A DNA stretch of 64,000 nucleotides from a gamma proteobacterium symbiont of Ctena orbiculata (GCA_003094555.1 NATW01000118.1:1-64000), one strand, 5' to 3'. Counted from the stretch's first letter, positions 26,723 through 37,014 are shown. The notes: generated by a model not told the origin, from the letters alone. Numbers and translations: made by a program.

Positions 26723-27769
26723 CTAAACTCGCTTCTCTTGTCTTAATATTGTTGGTTGTTGTAACAAATTCACCGCTGCGCCCTGGTTGCGAGCTGACAC
26801 CAGCTGACAATGGAATGAGGAGAATTTGCCGAAATGTTTTTTAAGGGCACGTTCAAGCTGCTGGGCCTGGTCAGCGTCTTCCAGCAGTATAAAACCGGTT
26901 GGTCCCCAGGAGCTCTGACCAACACCGAGGTGCCCCTTCTTGGTTGCCCACTCCAGGGCGGCAGAGATCACCGGGCTTGTATAGCGCCCACCCTGGGCCG
27001 GTGCGAAATGATCTCCCACTACCTGTTGAATCTCACCGATGGCCGCCGTGACTGGCGATAACCGGCCTTCAAGAACCCCTGGCAATACCCGCATCATAAC
27101 CAACCGGCAGAGATGGGCAGCGGCCTGTTCCGGGAACTCGGGTAACTCGGAAAATGCGGCCACCTCATGTTTGCCGTGCAAACCCTGTCCGCGTCTATCT
27201 AGCAACAGCAGCATGCGCCACTTCTCGGGAAAGGGTAGCCTGACTGCAACCGGCGGCACCTCCTCCTCTCCACTGCGACCACAGTCGAGAATGAAACCGC
27301 CCTCATCAAAGGCACCGATGCCAATACCGGAACGATTGCCTCGATTCAGCGTTCTCGCAATGGCGGCACTGTTCTTGTCGCCTCCATAGAGGCGTTCAAT
27401 TGCTGTACCCACCGCCAATGCCATTTGCGTACCCGAGCCCAATCCCACATGATCGGGTATCGCTTGTTGCAGACTGATATCGACGCCACCCTCTATGCCT
27501 TGCGCCGTTATGTACGACCTGGCATATTTCAGCGCCCGCTCTGCGCCAGGGCCTGTTGCTGTAATGGCGTCACATCTCTCAGCACGCAGTCGGGTCGCAA
27601 GCGTGTCTATGGTCAGTCCTATGCTGCCGAAGCGCCTGCCTAAGCCTCCATGAAGGTCGAGAAAGCCCAGATGCAGCCGTGCAGGCGCATTGACCTCTAC
27701 GCTGAATCCGGCACTACTTGACTCCGATGAGTGTGTCATCTGGTTGTCTATCTGTTTTCGCATTATCAT
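26723..27769 (-). CDS. mptG: Beta-ribofuranosylaminobenzene 5'-phosphate synthase (MptG)
   Basis: About 348 aa GHMP-kinase-fold enzyme that joins pABA and PRPP with loss of CO2, committing pABA to H4MPT. It starts its domain with VEVNAPARLHLGFLDLHG and has the GHMP loop PDHVGLGSGTQMALAVG and IGIGAFDEGGFILD. The start is uncertain (ATGs at 27769, 27763 and 27742, none with a strong ribosome-binding site). First gene of the operon that ends with fae. No convincing promoter of either type was found upstream. Confidence 0.92.
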   Translation of the reverse strand: MIMRKQIDNQMTHSSESSSAGFSVEVNAPARLHLGFLDLHGGLGRRFGSIGLTIDTLATRLRAERCDAITATGPGAERALKYARSYITAQGIEGGVDISLQQAIPDHVGLGSGTQMALAVGTAIERLYGGDKNSAAIARTLNRGNRSGIGIGAFDEGGFILDCGRSGEEEVPPVAVRLPFPEKWRMLLLLDRRGQGLHGKHEVAAFSELPEFPEQAAAHLCRLVMMRVLPGVLEGRLSPVTAAIGEIQQVVGDHFAPAQGGRYTSPVISAALEWATKKGHLGVGQSSWGPTGFILLEDADQAQQLERALKKHFGKFSSFHCQLVSARNQGAAVNLLQQPTILRQEKRV

Positions 27770-28422
27770 TCTACTGCAATTTACATGCCTGCCATCCCTG
27801 TCATGGCCGTTACAGACCTGTTTCACTGTCGTGTAAAAATCGAAGGTTAGCGCATTAGGCTTTGATCAGTAGACAATCAAGCCTTGAAAACAGACAACTT
27901 TGTCACTGACAAGGAATATCCAGACGGCGTAGCCGCCTCATTTGTACCTGCCCCGCTCCCTTTAGCCGGTTCAAGCATCAACTATATATGCGCCTGACTT
28001 GAACCACTGTGTCACCTGCCCTGCCCCAGCAGTTAACAGTTGATACAGGACATCGATTGGAGCCAAAGTGTCTAATTCGTGCATGATGCTTTGGGCATCT
28101 ATTAGCAACTTCTCACATGGGATTCGATGGATAACCGGAAGCAGCGCTGACTGAGCAGTTAATAGTAGTCAGCCGGTTGCACCATCCCTATGCGACAGGT
28201 AACTGTCGTGATTTCAGCTGCCCGAGATTCAGACTCTAAAATTGTGCCTTTCTATTAAACTGCCTTAGCGCTGGTATAGCCAGCACAAAGATGTGATTAT
28301 CCTTACAGATCACTTTCAAGGACAGATCCTCATCTGACTTTATTTTAGAGTGGCACGCTTTCTGCACTACCTCGTGAATCAATACATTCAAGCAGCACTC
28401 ATTGCAGGGCCATCAACATAGC
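27770..28422. other. Intergenic control region between mptG and fhcB
   Basis: About 650 bp between divergent operons. It contains a sigma-54 promoter for fhc (28351-28366) and a perfect palindrome CGACAG-GTAA-CTGTCG at 28192-28207, about 145 bp upstream of it. TTGTC-ACT-GACAA occurs at 27899-27911 and a GTGTCAC half-site near 28010. No RNA gene or ORF. Confidence 0.55.
28351..28366 (+). promoter_or_regulatory. Sigma-54 promoter of the fhc operon
   Basis: TGGCAC-GCTTT-CTGCA: the -24 element is consensus, -12 has CTGC, and GG-N10-GC spacing is exact. It lies about 57 bp before the fhcB ATG. It is nearly identical to the site at 58091 (TGGCCCGCATTCTGCC). Confidence 0.75.
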
Positions 28423-29733
28423 ATGTGGAACAAAGAAATCGAACAGACAACGAGCGAGGTAACCTGTCCCGGTTGTGGATTAAGTTGCGATGATCTGAAA
28501 ATCGAGCTGAGTAATGGACAGCTAAAGTCACTGCAAAACGGCTGTGGACTGGCGCGTAACTTTTATAACAGCGCCTTTGAATATACCGACTCGAATCCTA
28601 TGATCGAGGGCAAGCCGGCCTCTTTGGATAAGGCGTTGGGATATGCCGTGGAGTTGCTACGGCATGCCCGCTCGCCACTCTTTGCGGGATTGGCCACCGA
28701 CGTCAACGGCATGCGCAGCATGCTTGGACTGGCGGACCGCTGTGGCGCCACCCTGGACCACCTCAACGGCGATGCCATGTTTCGAAATGTGCGTATGGTT
28801 CAGGACAGTGGTTGGTTCACCACCACCTTCACCGAGGTGCGCAACCGGGCGGATTTGATTCTGTTGGTGGGAAGTCAATGCATCGATCGCTTTCCGCGAC
28901 TTGTCGAACGGGTGCTGCATCCTGATGAGAGCCTCTTTACTGAAACCGATCAGCGAAGAGTTGTGTTGCTCGGTCCCTGGAAGCAACAGAGTCTGCCAGA
29001 TGAGTTGGCGCAGTTGAATCCGACGCTTATAACAACAGAGATCGAGTCATTGTCGGACGTTATCGGACTGTTGCGAGGTCTTATCGCCGGCAGAGCGGTA
29101 AATCCGGATCGGCTTGGCCATGATCTGTCCGATGCATTGAGACAGCTTGGCGAGGATTTGCAGCAGGCAAACTACAGTGCCATCTGCTGGAGTGCGGCAG
29201 AGCTCGATATCCCCCATGCAGAACTGACCGTCCAGGGATTGGTGGATTTGGTAAAAGAGCTCAATCTCAAGACACGTAGTGCCGCCCTGCCTCTGGCAGG
29301 CACCCAGGCGGATATCACCAGCAATCAGGTCTGCACCTGGCAGCTCGGATATCCCCTGCGTACCCGACTGCAGCGCGGTTACCCGGAACACGATCCCCTG
29401 CTCAACCGCTGGCAGAGTCTGTTAGAGCGGGGCGAGAGCGACCTGTTGCTGTGGGTCTCCTCCCTGTCCCCCGAGGCTGTTCCACCGCCATCCGAGACAG
29501 CGACCGTGGTGCTCGGTCATGCAGGCATGGTATTCGAAAAACCACCCGCGCTCTTCATCCCAGTAGGTGTGCCGGGTATCGACCACCAGGGACATTGGTA
29601 TCGCAGTGACGGGGTCTGTTCACTGCCCCTGGGAAAGCTGAGAGAGACCGGTCTGCCCCCGGTCAGCCTGATCGCTGACCGGCTCAAGGAACGGTTGCTA
29701 CCCTCCGCCAGCGAGACTGAGGGGGCTGCCTGA
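28423..29733 (+). CDS. fhcB: Formyltransferase/hydrolase complex subunit B (FhcB)
   Basis: 436 aa, related to formylmethanofuran dehydrogenase subunit B. N-terminal VTCPGCGLSCDDLKIEL has the Cys cluster of the family. Bacterial FhcB is a non-redox relative of the molybdopterin subunit that helps to shape the Fhc complex, which moves the formyl group from H4MPT to methanofuran and hydrolyses it to formate. I take ATG 28423; a TTG at 28402 is possible. Its stop overlaps fhcA. Confidence 0.92.
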   Translation: MWNKEIEQTTSEVTCPGCGLSCDDLKIELSNGQLKSLQNGCGLARNFYNSAFEYTDSNPMIEGKPASLDKALGYAVELLRHARSPLFAGLATDVNGMRSMLGLADRCGATLDHLNGDAMFRNVRMVQDSGWFTTTFTEVRNRADLILLVGSQCIDRFPRLVERVLHPDESLFTETDQRRVVLLGPWKQQSLPDELAQLNPTLITTEIESLSDVIGLLRGLIAGRAVNPDRLGHDLSDALRQLGEDLQQANYSAICWSAAELDIPHAELTVQGLVDLVKELNLKTRSAALPLAGTQADITSNQVCTWQLGYPLRTRLQRGYPEHDPLLNRWQSLLERGESDLLLWVSSLSPEAVPPPSETATVVLGHAGMVFEKPPALFIPVGVPGIDHQGHWYRSDGVCSLPLGKLRETGLPPVSLIADRLKERLLPSASETEGAA

Positions 29734-31400
29734 TGCTGATCAAACTTGAAGGAGGCAAGGTCTACGATCCCGCCAACGGCATTAATGGGGAGATCCGGGA
29801 TATCTATATCGAAGATGGTGAGATCGTTGCTGCCCCGGACACTAGTGAAACCGTGCATCGAGCCTACTCCCTGGATGGCAAGATCGTCATGGCCGGCGCC
29901 ATCGATCTGCATACCCACATCGGTGGCGGCAAGGTCAATATCGCACGTACCATGCTGCCAGAGGATCAACGGGGCAGCGCCAGATTAAGGACCGACCTGA
30001 CCCGCTCCGGCGGTGGTCATGCCATTCCCTCCACGCTGGCGGCGGGTTACCGCTACGCGGAGATGGGTTATACCAGCTGTTTCGAACCCGCGGTACTCCC
30101 GGCCAATGCCCGTCAGGCCCACATGGAGATGGCCGATACACCAATGCTCGACACCGGCGGCTATGCCATGCTCGGCAATGATGATCTGTTGCTGCAGCTG
30201 ATGGCGGAGGGGGCCGAACAAGAGACCATCAATGACTATGTGGCCTGGACCCTGCATGCCGCTCAGTGCATCGGTATCAAGGTGGTCAATCCCGGTGGAA
30301 TCAATGCCTTCAAGTTCAACCAGCGGACCCTGGATGTGGACGACGCCCATCCCCACTACCGGATCACTCCGCGGGATATCGTGCGCACCCTGACTCGTGC
30401 CCTGAATGAACTTGGAGTACCCCATCCCCTGCACGTGCATGCCAGCAATCTGGGTGTACCCGGCAACTATCTCTCCACCCTGGCCACCATGCAGGCTGCC
30501 GAGGGCCTGCCGATCCACCTGACCCATATCCAGTTCCACAGCTATGGCGCAGAGGGAGACAAAAAGTTCTCCTCATCGGCGGCAGAGATCGCCGAGGCCG
30601 TCAACAATCAGGCCAATATCTCCATCGATGTCGGCCAGATCATGTTCGGCCAGACGGTGACCATATCCGGCGACACTATGTCCCAATATGCCAACCACAA
30701 ACATGCTCATCCCAACAAATGGACCTGCATGGATATCGAATGCGACGCCGGTTGCGGTGTGGTGCCCTTTCGTTATCGTGACAAGAACTTCGTGAATGCC
30801 CTGCAGTGGGCGATCGGGCTGGAACTTTTTCTGATGGTGGATGACCCCTGGCGGATCTTTCTCACCACCGACCACCCCAACGGCGCCCCCTTCACCAGTT
30901 ACCCGCATCTGATCCGGTTGTTGATGGATCGCAGCTTCCGCAACGACCTGCTGGCGCAGATCAATCCCGAAGCCGCGGCCGCCAGCCACCTGGGCAGCCT
31001 GGATCGGGAGTATTCCCTCTACGAGATCGCCATCATGACCCGGGCCGCACCGGCCAGGATCCTGGGCTTGAGTGATCGCGGCCACCTGGCGCCAGGCGCC
31101 CTGGCGGATATCACCGTGTATCATCCCCATGATGATCAGGAGCAGATGTTCGAGCGACCGATGCTGGTTTTCAAACAGGGTCAGGTCGTGGTCGAGGAGG
31201 GGCGGATCACCCAACCGGTCCAAGGCAGTACCCAGGTGGTAAAACCCGAGTTCGACCCAGGCATCGAAAAGCTGATTGGACGCAGATTTGAACGCTACCA
31301 CAGCATTCGTCTGTCGAACTTCGTCATATCCGACGATGAGATGGCCGAGGGGATCGGCAGCCAGGTCAATATCCACCCCTGTAAGGGGGTGCGCCCGTGA
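29733..31400 (+). CDS. fhcA: Formyltransferase/hydrolase complex subunit A (FhcA)
   Basis: 555 aa amidohydrolase that hydrolyses formyl-methanofuran to formate. The metal-binding motif is IDLHTHIGGGKVN, with further ligands in HPLHVHASNLG and LTTDHPNGAPFTSYP, all typical of FwdA/FhcA. The ATG follows the fhcB stop directly (coupled translation). The next gene overlaps by 4 bp. Confidence 0.95.
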   Translation: MLIKLEGGKVYDPANGINGEIRDIYIEDGEIVAAPDTSETVHRAYSLDGKIVMAGAIDLHTHIGGGKVNIARTMLPEDQRGSARLRTDLTRSGGGHAIPSTLAAGYRYAEMGYTSCFEPAVLPANARQAHMEMADTPMLDTGGYAMLGNDDLLLQLMAEGAEQETINDYVAWTLHAAQCIGIKVVNPGGINAFKFNQRTLDVDDAHPHYRITPRDIVRTLTRALNELGVPHPLHVHASNLGVPGNYLSTLATMQAAEGLPIHLTHIQFHSYGAEGDKKFSSSAAEIAEAVNNQANISIDVGQIMFGQTVTISGDTMSQYANHKHAHPNKWTCMDIECDAGCGVVPFRYRDKNFVNALQWAIGLELFLMVDDPWRIFLTTDHPNGAPFTSYPHLIRLLMDRSFRNDLLAQINPEAAAASHLGSLDREYSLYEIAIMTRAAPARILGLSDRGHLAPGALADITVYHPHDDQEQMFERPMLVFKQGQVVVEEGRITQPVQGSTQVVKPEFDPGIEKLIGRRFERYHSIRLSNFVISDDEMAEGIGSQVNIHPCKGVRP

Positions 31401-32293
31401 TCATCAATGGCACAGAGATCGAGGAGACCTTTGCCGAGGCCTTCGGCATGAGCGCCACCCGGGTCATTATCACGGCCATCAATCTCCATTGGGCACGCAT
31501 CGCGGGTGAAACCATGACTGGATTTGCCACTTCTGTAATCGGTTGTGGCGTGGAGGCGGGTATCGAAGCGGAGATAGCCCCGGACGCGACCCCCGACGGC
31601 CGCCCAGGGGTGAGTGTGTTGCTGTTCGGCATGTCAGGCAAGGCCCTGGCGAAGCAGTTGGAGACCCGGGTGGGTCAATGTGTGTTGACCTGCCCCACCA
31701 CGGCCCTGTTCGCCGGCATCGAGGGCGAAAAACAGATTCCCCTGGGTAAGAACCTGCGCTTTTTTGGCGACGGTTATCAGATCTCCAAGCAGATCGCCGG
31801 TACCCGTTACTGGCGGGTGCCGGTAATGGATGGCGAGTTTCTTTGTGAGGAGACGGTTGCCCGGGTACCCGCCGTGGGTGGAGGCAACTTCCTGGTGCTC
31901 GCTGAAACCCAGCACCAGGCACTGATCGCCTGTGAAAAGGCCATCGAGGCAATGCGGAAACTACCCAATGTAATCATGCCCTTTCCCGGGGGTATCGTCC
32001 GTTCCGGTTCCAAGGTGGGATCCAAATACAAAGCCTTGATGGCCTCCACCAACGACGCCTACTGCCCCTCCCTGAGAGGCCTGGTTGAATCCAGGCTCGA
32101 TCCGGAGATCGGGTCTGTTATGGAGATCGTCATCAACGGTCTGAGTGACGAGGATGTGGCTCTCGCTACCCGTACCGGTATATCCGCGGTGTGCGAACTG
32201 GGAGCAGCGGGTGGGATCCGACGCATATCCGCAGGTAACTATGGTGGCAAACTGGGGCAGTTTCATTTCCATCTGCGGGAGGTGATGGCATGA
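31397..32293 (+). CDS. fhcD: Formylmethanofuran:H4MPT formyltransferase (FhcD)
   Basis: 298 aa, homologue of archaeal Ftr. Recognised by MIINGTEIEETFAEAFGM, FATSVIGCGVEAGIE and FPGGIVRSGSKVGSKYKAL. It transfers the formyl group from H4MPT to the methanofuran-type cofactor. Overlaps fhcA and fhcC by 4 bp each (GTGA/ATGA type), keeping subunit synthesis in step. Confidence 0.96.
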   Translation: MIINGTEIEETFAEAFGMSATRVIITAINLHWARIAGETMTGFATSVIGCGVEAGIEAEIAPDATPDGRPGVSVLLFGMSGKALAKQLETRVGQCVLTCPTTALFAGIEGEKQIPLGKNLRFFGDGYQISKQIAGTRYWRVPVMDGEFLCEETVARVPAVGGGNFLVLAETQHQALIACEKAIEAMRKLPNVIMPFPGGIVRSGSKVGSKYKALMASTNDAYCPSLRGLVESRLDPEIGSVMEIVINGLSDEDVALATRTGISAVCELGAAGGIRRISAGNYGGKLGQFHFHLREVMA

Positions 32294-33099
32294 GCAACCT
32301 GACCCTGAAACTACGCGAAGGCCTCTCTCAACGCATCGATATGAGCCCATTCACCCCCGCAGTGCTCACCGGCAAGCAGGTCAATGAGATAGCGCGCACT
32401 CCCCTCTGGCTGGGTAACCGCCAGGTCGAGACTGGCGAACTGTTCGCCATCGATGGTAAGGGTCGTGACCAGATCGTGATCCAGTCTGACAGCGACTGCC
32501 TCGATCGGATCGGCGCCAACATGGCTGGCGGCAGTATCAGGGTCGAAGGGAACGCGGGCGCCTATCTGGGATGCGGCATGCGCAGCGGCATGATTCAGGT
32601 TAGCGGTGACGTGGGACCTGCCGGCGGTTGTGCCATGTCCGGTGGCACCCTCACCATCGAGGGGAGTGCCGGTGATTTCCTGGGGGGCGCCATCACCGGT
32701 GAACGCCAGGGCATGCGTGGCGGGACCATCCTACTCAAAGGCAGTGCGGGGGACCGCGCGGGGGACCTGATGCGTCGCGGCACCATCCTGATCGGTGGAG
32801 AGTGCGGTGACTATTGTGCGTCACGCATGGTGGCGGGAAGCATGGTGGTACTGGGTCAGTGCGGCGCTCAAGCCGGGATGGGGATGCGCCGCGGTACACT
32901 CATTCTGACAAGACAACCCGACTCGATGCCGTCCACGTTCAACGATAACGGCAAACAGCGTCTCAACTTCCTCACCCTGCTGACCCAGAGTTTTAAGGAT
33001 TATCCACCCTTTTCAGATCTGCAGGAACGAGGCAGTCAGGTGTATCGCTGGCTGGGTGATCTGAGCTGTGATGGCAAAGGTGAGATATTGATCTATTGA
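32290..33099 (+). CDS. fhcC: Formyltransferase/hydrolase complex subunit C (FhcC)
   Basis: 269 aa, homologous to the FwdC/GltS C-terminal beta-helix. A run of Gly-rich repeats (for example GSIRVEGNAGAYLGCGMRSG, GTLTIEGSAGDFLGGAITG) forms the right-handed helix that binds the poly-glutamyl cofactor arm in Fhc. Last gene of fhcBADC. No clear terminator follows. Confidence 0.94.
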   Translation: MSNLTLKLREGLSQRIDMSPFTPAVLTGKQVNEIARTPLWLGNRQVETGELFAIDGKGRDQIVIQSDSDCLDRIGANMAGGSIRVEGNAGAYLGCGMRSGMIQVSGDVGPAGGCAMSGGTLTIEGSAGDFLGGAITGERQGMRGGTILLKGSAGDRAGDLMRRGTILIGGECGDYCASRMVAGSMVVLGQCGAQAGMGMRRGTLILTRQPDSMPSTFNDNGKQRLNFLTLLTQSFKDYPPFSDLQERGSQVYRWLGDLSCDGKGEILIY

Positions 33100-33546
33100 C
33101 AGATTGCTCACCGGAACAAGGTAACCGGCAAGCGGCCTCGATTGGAATTTACTATTGTCTTCATAGGTAATCCAAATCTTAGGGACAACTCCCGCCTGAT
33201 ACATTTCCTATCTGTTAATACCATTTATTCAAACCGATCATGAGGTTATGTGGGAATGGGTCGCCACTTCCACTAACCTCTATCATCCAGTGTCACTGTT
33301 TTAAGACAGTTCATATGCAACATACTGCCCCATCTCCCACCGGTGTCGGGAAAAATTCCCAATGGTTCTTTGCCATTATTCCTAGCGAGCCCCTATGCAT
33401 GGTGAATACCGTGAATAGAGACTACTAGCAGTAGAAGGCACAAATGTTGCCGGTTGTAGGTTTGTTGTCCTGCTTCCTCGGGATGCAGCCAGCAAAGCTC
33501 ATACAACTTTTTAAGACTAGCGAAAATTACACAGGAGCGATACTTC
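33100..33546. other. Intergenic control region before pqqA
   Basis: 447 bp holding the sigma-54 promoter (33436-33451) and a dyad TGTC-N10-GACA at 33291-33308, 128 bp upstream of it. No RNA gene seen. The pqqA leader is about 85 nt. Confidence 0.55.
33436..33451 (+). promoter_or_regulatory. Sigma-54 promoter of the pqq operon
   Basis: AGGCAC-AAATG-TTGCC with exact GG-N10-GC spacing; only the outer T/A positions differ from consensus. About 96 bp before the pqqA ATG. Confidence 0.72.
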
Positions 33547-33621
33547 ATGAATTGGTCTACACCTTCCTATCAGGATCTGCGACTCGGTTTTGAAATCAAT
33601 CTTTATATCAATAACCGCTAA
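33547..33621 (+). CDS. pqqA: PQQ precursor peptide PqqA
   Basis: 24 aa, below the size usual for gene callers. The core LGFEINLYINNR carries the Glu16 and Tyr20 that PqqE cross-links and that become the PQQ skeleton, with the conserved E-x3-Y spacing. The ATG is preceded by AGGAG. It lies between a sigma-54 promoter and pqqB, the classic pqqA position. A strong stem-loop follows it. Confidence 0.95.
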   Translation: MNWSTPSYQDLRLGFEINLYINNR

Positions 33622-33633
33622 GCAGTAGTCACC

Positions 33634-33660
33634 GGAACCACCTGCATGACAGGTGGTTCC
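33634..33660 (+). other. Stem-loop between pqqA and pqqB
   Basis: GGAACCACCTG-CATGA-CAGGTGGTTCC, a perfect 11-bp stem with a 5-nt loop and no T-tract. In other organisms such a structure makes pqqA transcript more abundant than the downstream genes, by partial termination or 3'-end stabilisation. The same use here is inference. Confidence 0.8.
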
Positions 33661-33680
33661 ACACACAATAATAACTATTC

Positions 33681-34595
33681 ATGCTAATACATATCTTAGG
33701 TTCCGGAGCAGGTGGTGGATTTCCTCAGTGGAACTGCAATTGCAATAACTGCCAGGGAGTACGGGCAGGTACCATCCAAGCAACATCCCGCACCCAATCC
33801 TCCATCGCCATCAGTGCCAACAGCGAAGACTGGGTGCTTTTCAACGCATCGCCTGACATTCGCGCACAATTGGAATCCTTCCCGGCTTTGCAGCCTGGCA
33901 GAACGATACGTGATACCGCAATCCGTGCCATTCTTTTGGTGGATGCGCAGATCGATCACACCACAGGACTGCTGTTGCTTCGCGAGCACACAGCACCTTG
34001 GGATGTCTATTGCACCAAGGCCGTGCATGACGATCTCACCAGCGGCTACCCGATCTTCAACATACTGAGCCACTTCAGGGGTGTTAACTGGCACGAAGTA
34101 CAACCTGATCAGTCAATTTTCACCATCCCGGACATCAAAGGGTTGGTGTTTACGGCAGTGCCCCTGAAGAGTGAGGCGCCACCCTACTCTCCCCATCGCC
34201 ACAATACGGTAGCGGGAGACAATATCGGTGTACGGGTTGAGAATAGAGCAACAGGTAAGAACCTGTTTTATGCCCCGGGACTCGGTTCCATGGAACCGCA
34301 TATCCTGCCCTATATGCAACAGGCGGATTGTCTATTGGTGGACGGCACCCTGTGGCAGAACGACGAGATGATCGAGGCCGGCATCAGTGACAAGCTTGGC
34401 AGTGAGATGGGCCATCTGGATCAATCCGGAAAGGGCGGCATCATCGATATTCTGAGCGGCCTGGAAAAACCGCGAAAAATACTTATTCATATCAATAATA
34501 CCAATCCGATCCTCGTGGATGATTCACCCGAACGTCTGGCCCTCAATGATGCCGGAATCGAGGTCTCTCACGATGGCCTGCAGATTGAACTGTAA
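33681..34595 (+). CDS. pqqB: PQQ biosynthesis oxygenase PqqB
   Basis: 304 aa metallo-beta-lactamase-fold protein. Characteristic N-terminus [28 protein letters not shown] and the [18 protein letters not shown] segment are present. PqqB hydroxylates the cross-linked Glu-Tyr intermediate. It is followed 12 bp later by pqqC. Confidence 0.96.
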   Translation: MLIHILGSGAGGGFPQWNCNCNNCQGVRAGTIQATSRTQSSIAISANSEDWVLFNASPDIRAQLESFPALQPGRTIRDTAIRAILLVDAQIDHTTGLLLLREHTAPWDVYCTKAVHDDLTSGYPIFNILSHFRGVNWHEVQPDQSIFTIPDIKGLVFTAVPLKSEAPPYSPHRHNTVAGDNIGVRVENRATGKNLFYAPGLGSMEPHILPYMQQADCLLVDGTLWQNDEMIEAGISDKLGSEMGHLDQSGKGGIIDILSGLEKPRKILIHINNTNPILVDDSPERLALNDAGIEVSHDGLQIEL

Positions 34596-34607
34596 ACAGG
34601 AACAGCT

Positions 34608-35339
34608 ATGACTCCCCATCCAAATCAACCATGGTCGAAAGAGGAATTTGAACAGAAACTCAGGGAAAAGGAGAAGTTCTATCATATTCATCATGAGTTC
34701 CACATCTTGATGAACAGCGGCAAACTGGATAAACCGGCTATCCAGGGTTGGGTGGCGAACCGTTTTTACTACCAGGTCATCATTCCGGTGAAGGATGCAG
34801 CCATCCTGGCCAACTGTCCCGATCGAGATGTACGCCGTCATTGGATACAGCGCATCATCGATCACGACGGTACTCAGGGTGACGAGGGTGGCATCGAGGC
34901 CTGGCTGCTTCTGGGCGAGGCCGTAGGCCTGTCGCGGGAGGACCTTCTGTCCCACAAACATCTGCTGCCTGGCGTGAAGTTCGCCATCGACGCGTATGTC
35001 AATTTCGCCCGCCAGCAACCCTGGGAGATTGCAGCCAGCTCTTCACTCACGGAACTCTTTGCCCCGACCATTCATCAAAAACGGCTCGACAACTGGCCGG
35101 AGTACTATCCCTGGATCGATGAGCGCGGCTACCACTACTTCCGCAAACGCCTGACCGAGGCGCGCCGGGATGTGGTGCATGGACTGGATATCACTTTGAA
35201 CTACTACAAAACCCGCGAGCAGCAGGAGAAGATGCTTGAGGTGCTGCAGTTCAAACTCGATATCCTGTGGACCATGCTCGACTGCATGTGGATGGCCTAT
35301 GTGGAAAACAAACCCCCCTATCACAACATCCCGGCCTGA
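34608..35339 (+). CDS. pqqC: Pyrroloquinoline-quinone synthase PqqC
   Basis: 243 aa. Catalyses the final ring closure and oxidation to PQQ with O2. Family residues appear in [44 protein letters not shown] and [18 protein letters not shown]. Between pqqB and pqqD, with 3 bp to pqqD. Confidence 0.97.
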   Translation: MTPHPNQPWSKEEFEQKLREKEKFYHIHHEFHILMNSGKLDKPAIQGWVANRFYYQVIIPVKDAAILANCPDRDVRRHWIQRIIDHDGTQGDEGGIEAWLLLGEAVGLSREDLLSHKHLLPGVKFAIDAYVNFARQQPWEIAASSSLTELFAPTIHQKRLDNWPEYYPWIDERGYHYFRKRLTEARRDVVHGLDITLNYYKTREQQEKMLEVLQFKLDILWTMLDCMWMAYVENKPPYHNIPA

Positions 35340-35342
35340 CCC

Positions 35343-35627
35343 ATGAGCAACCATTTCAAGGCCGAGGACATCCCGCAGATGGCGCCCACCTTCCGCTTTC
35401 AATGGGAGGAGGCCCAGGGCTGCCACGTCATCCTCTATCCCGAAGGCATGGTGAAGCTCAATCCTGCCGCGGGAGAGATCTTGAAGCGCTGTGACGGGGA
35501 TGCAAGTGTCGCCGCGATCATCGATAACCTGAAGTCTGCCTTCCCAGGTGCAGCGCTGGAAGACGACGTCTATCAATTTCTGGATACCGCTTATGACAAC
35601 CAATGGATCCGACACAAGCCCGCCTAA
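35343..35627 (+). CDS. pqqD: PqqA-binding chaperone PqqD
   Basis: 94 aa winged-helix peptide chaperone that presents PqqA to PqqE. Typical segments: [26 protein letters not shown] and [22 protein letters not shown]. It overlaps the start of pqqE by 35 bp. Confidence 0.93.
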   Translation: MSNHFKAEDIPQMAPTFRFQWEEAQGCHVILYPEGMVKLNPAAGEILKRCDGDASVAAIIDNLKSAFPGAALEDDVYQFLDTAYDNQWIRHKPA

Positions 35628-36750
35628 ACCACTTTGGTTGCTGGCGGAGCTGACATACAAATGTCCGTTACAGTGTCCCTACTGCTCCAACCCGCTCGAT
35701 ATCGCCCGTTATAAGGACGAACTGTCAACCGAGGATTGGATCCGGGTGTTCCGTGAAGCCCGCGCCATGGGGGCGGTACAGCTCGGTTTCTCCGGTGGTG
35801 AAGCACTGGTGCGCAAGGATCTGGAAATACTCATCGCGGAAGCCAACAAGCTAGGCTTCTACACCAATCTGCTCACCTCCGGCGTAGGCATGGATGAGGC
35901 GCGCATCAAGGCCTTCAAGGAGGCGGGGCTGGACCATATCCAGGTCAGCTTCCAGGCCAGCAGTGAAGAGCTCAACAACTTCATCGCCGGCAACAACTCC
36001 TTTGAGCACAAGCTGGAGATGGCGCGACTGGTGAAGAAGTACGACTATCCGATGGTGCTCTGCTTCGTCCTTCATCGCCACAATGAAGACCAGGTGGAAC
36101 AGATCCTGGAGATGTCGCATGCCCTGGAGGCAGACTACGTGGAGCTTGCCACCACCCAATACTACGGCTGGGCCCTGCACAATCGTGAACAGTTATTGCC
36201 ATCCCGGGAACAGGTGGAGGCGGCGGAGGCGGTGGCCCATCGCTACCAGGAGAAATACAAGGGTAAGATGCGCATCTTCTATGTGGTGCCCGACTATCAC
36301 GAAGAGCGTCCCAAGGCCTGCATGAGCGGCTGGGGCTCTCTGTTTCTGACAGTGGCCCCGGACGGCACCGCCCTTCCCTGCCACGCCGCCAGCGAACTGC
36401 CGGGGCTCACCTTTCCCAACGTGCGTGACCACAGTGTGGAGTGGATCTGGAACGAATCCTCCGACTTCAACATGTTCCGCGGCTATGGCTGGATGAAAGA
36501 GCCCTGCCGCAGCTGCGATGAGAAAGAGAAGGACTACGGTGGCTGCCGTTGCCAGGCCTACCTGTTGACCGGCGATGCCGCCAATGCCGATCCGGTCTGC
36601 AGCAAATCACCCCAGCACCAGCAGATAGTAGAGATGGTCGATGCGACCAAGATCGAGCAAGAACCCGGTACCGCACCCCTGGTGTTCCGCAATATGCGCA
36701 ACTCGAAAAAACTGACGGCGGACAAATTATCTAAAGCCAGCGGCCAGTGA
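35593..36750 (+). CDS. pqqE: Radical SAM PQQ peptide cyclase PqqE
   Basis: 385 aa. The radical-SAM cluster is Cys24-x3-Cys28-x2-Cys31 (KCPLQCPYC), followed by [13 protein letters not shown]. The C-terminal SPASM region has [28 protein letters not shown] and a final Cys for auxiliary Fe-S clusters. It forms the Glu-Tyr bond in PqqA. ATG 35593 is chosen; the longer frame to 35548 is inside pqqD. No pqqF is present in the window. Confidence 0.96.
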   Translation: MTTNGSDTSPPKPLWLLAELTYKCPLQCPYCSNPLDIARYKDELSTEDWIRVFREARAMGAVQLGFSGGEALVRKDLEILIAEANKLGFYTNLLTSGVGMDEARIKAFKEAGLDHIQVSFQASSEELNNFIAGNNSFEHKLEMARLVKKYDYPMVLCFVLHRHNEDQVEQILEMSHALEADYVELATTQYYGWALHNREQLLPSREQVEAAEAVAHRYQEKYKGKMRIFYVVPDYHEERPKACMSGWGSLFLTVAPDGTALPCHAASELPGLTFPNVRDHSVEWIWNESSDFNMFRGYGWMKEPCRSCDEKEKDYGGCRCQAYLLTGDAANADPVCSKSPQHQQIVEMVDATKIEQEPGTAPLVFRNMRNSKKLTADKLSKASGQ

Positions 36751-36790
36751 TTTAATCGATTCATACCGCGAATGGATATAAAAGATCATG

Positions 36791-36962
36791 AAGTCCGCAA
36801 ATGAACGCTAATAAACGCAAATGATTTTTTACTGATTGAGTGGGCGAAATGGAAGATGACTTAAGGAAACTCTGGATTCATCAGCACCACACACACCCTC
36901 GTATGCATTGGAGCTGAAAAAATAAAAGACATTTGCGTTTATTAGCGTTCATTTGCGGACTT
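36791..36962. mobile_element. 172-bp element with perfect 33-bp inverted repeats (MITE-like)
   Basis: The arm at 36791-36823 (AAGTCCGCAAATGAACGCTA and 13 more bases) is the exact reverse complement of 36930-36962. The 106-bp interior has no ORF. Similar sequences with AAATGAACGC/ATAAACGC blocks are common dispersed repeats in proteobacteria. It lies between the convergent pqqE and pip genes. Confidence 0.75.
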
Positions 36963-37014
36963 TTTAAACATTTGTGGTGATTTGTGTCCATTGGCGACTT
37001 GCTTTAGACAGATT

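Noticed and set aside
27930..28285. GG-N10-GC matches on the minus strand upstream of mptG
   Set aside because: The -12 elements read AGGCG or GCGCT and do not match TTGCW, so these look like chance matches.
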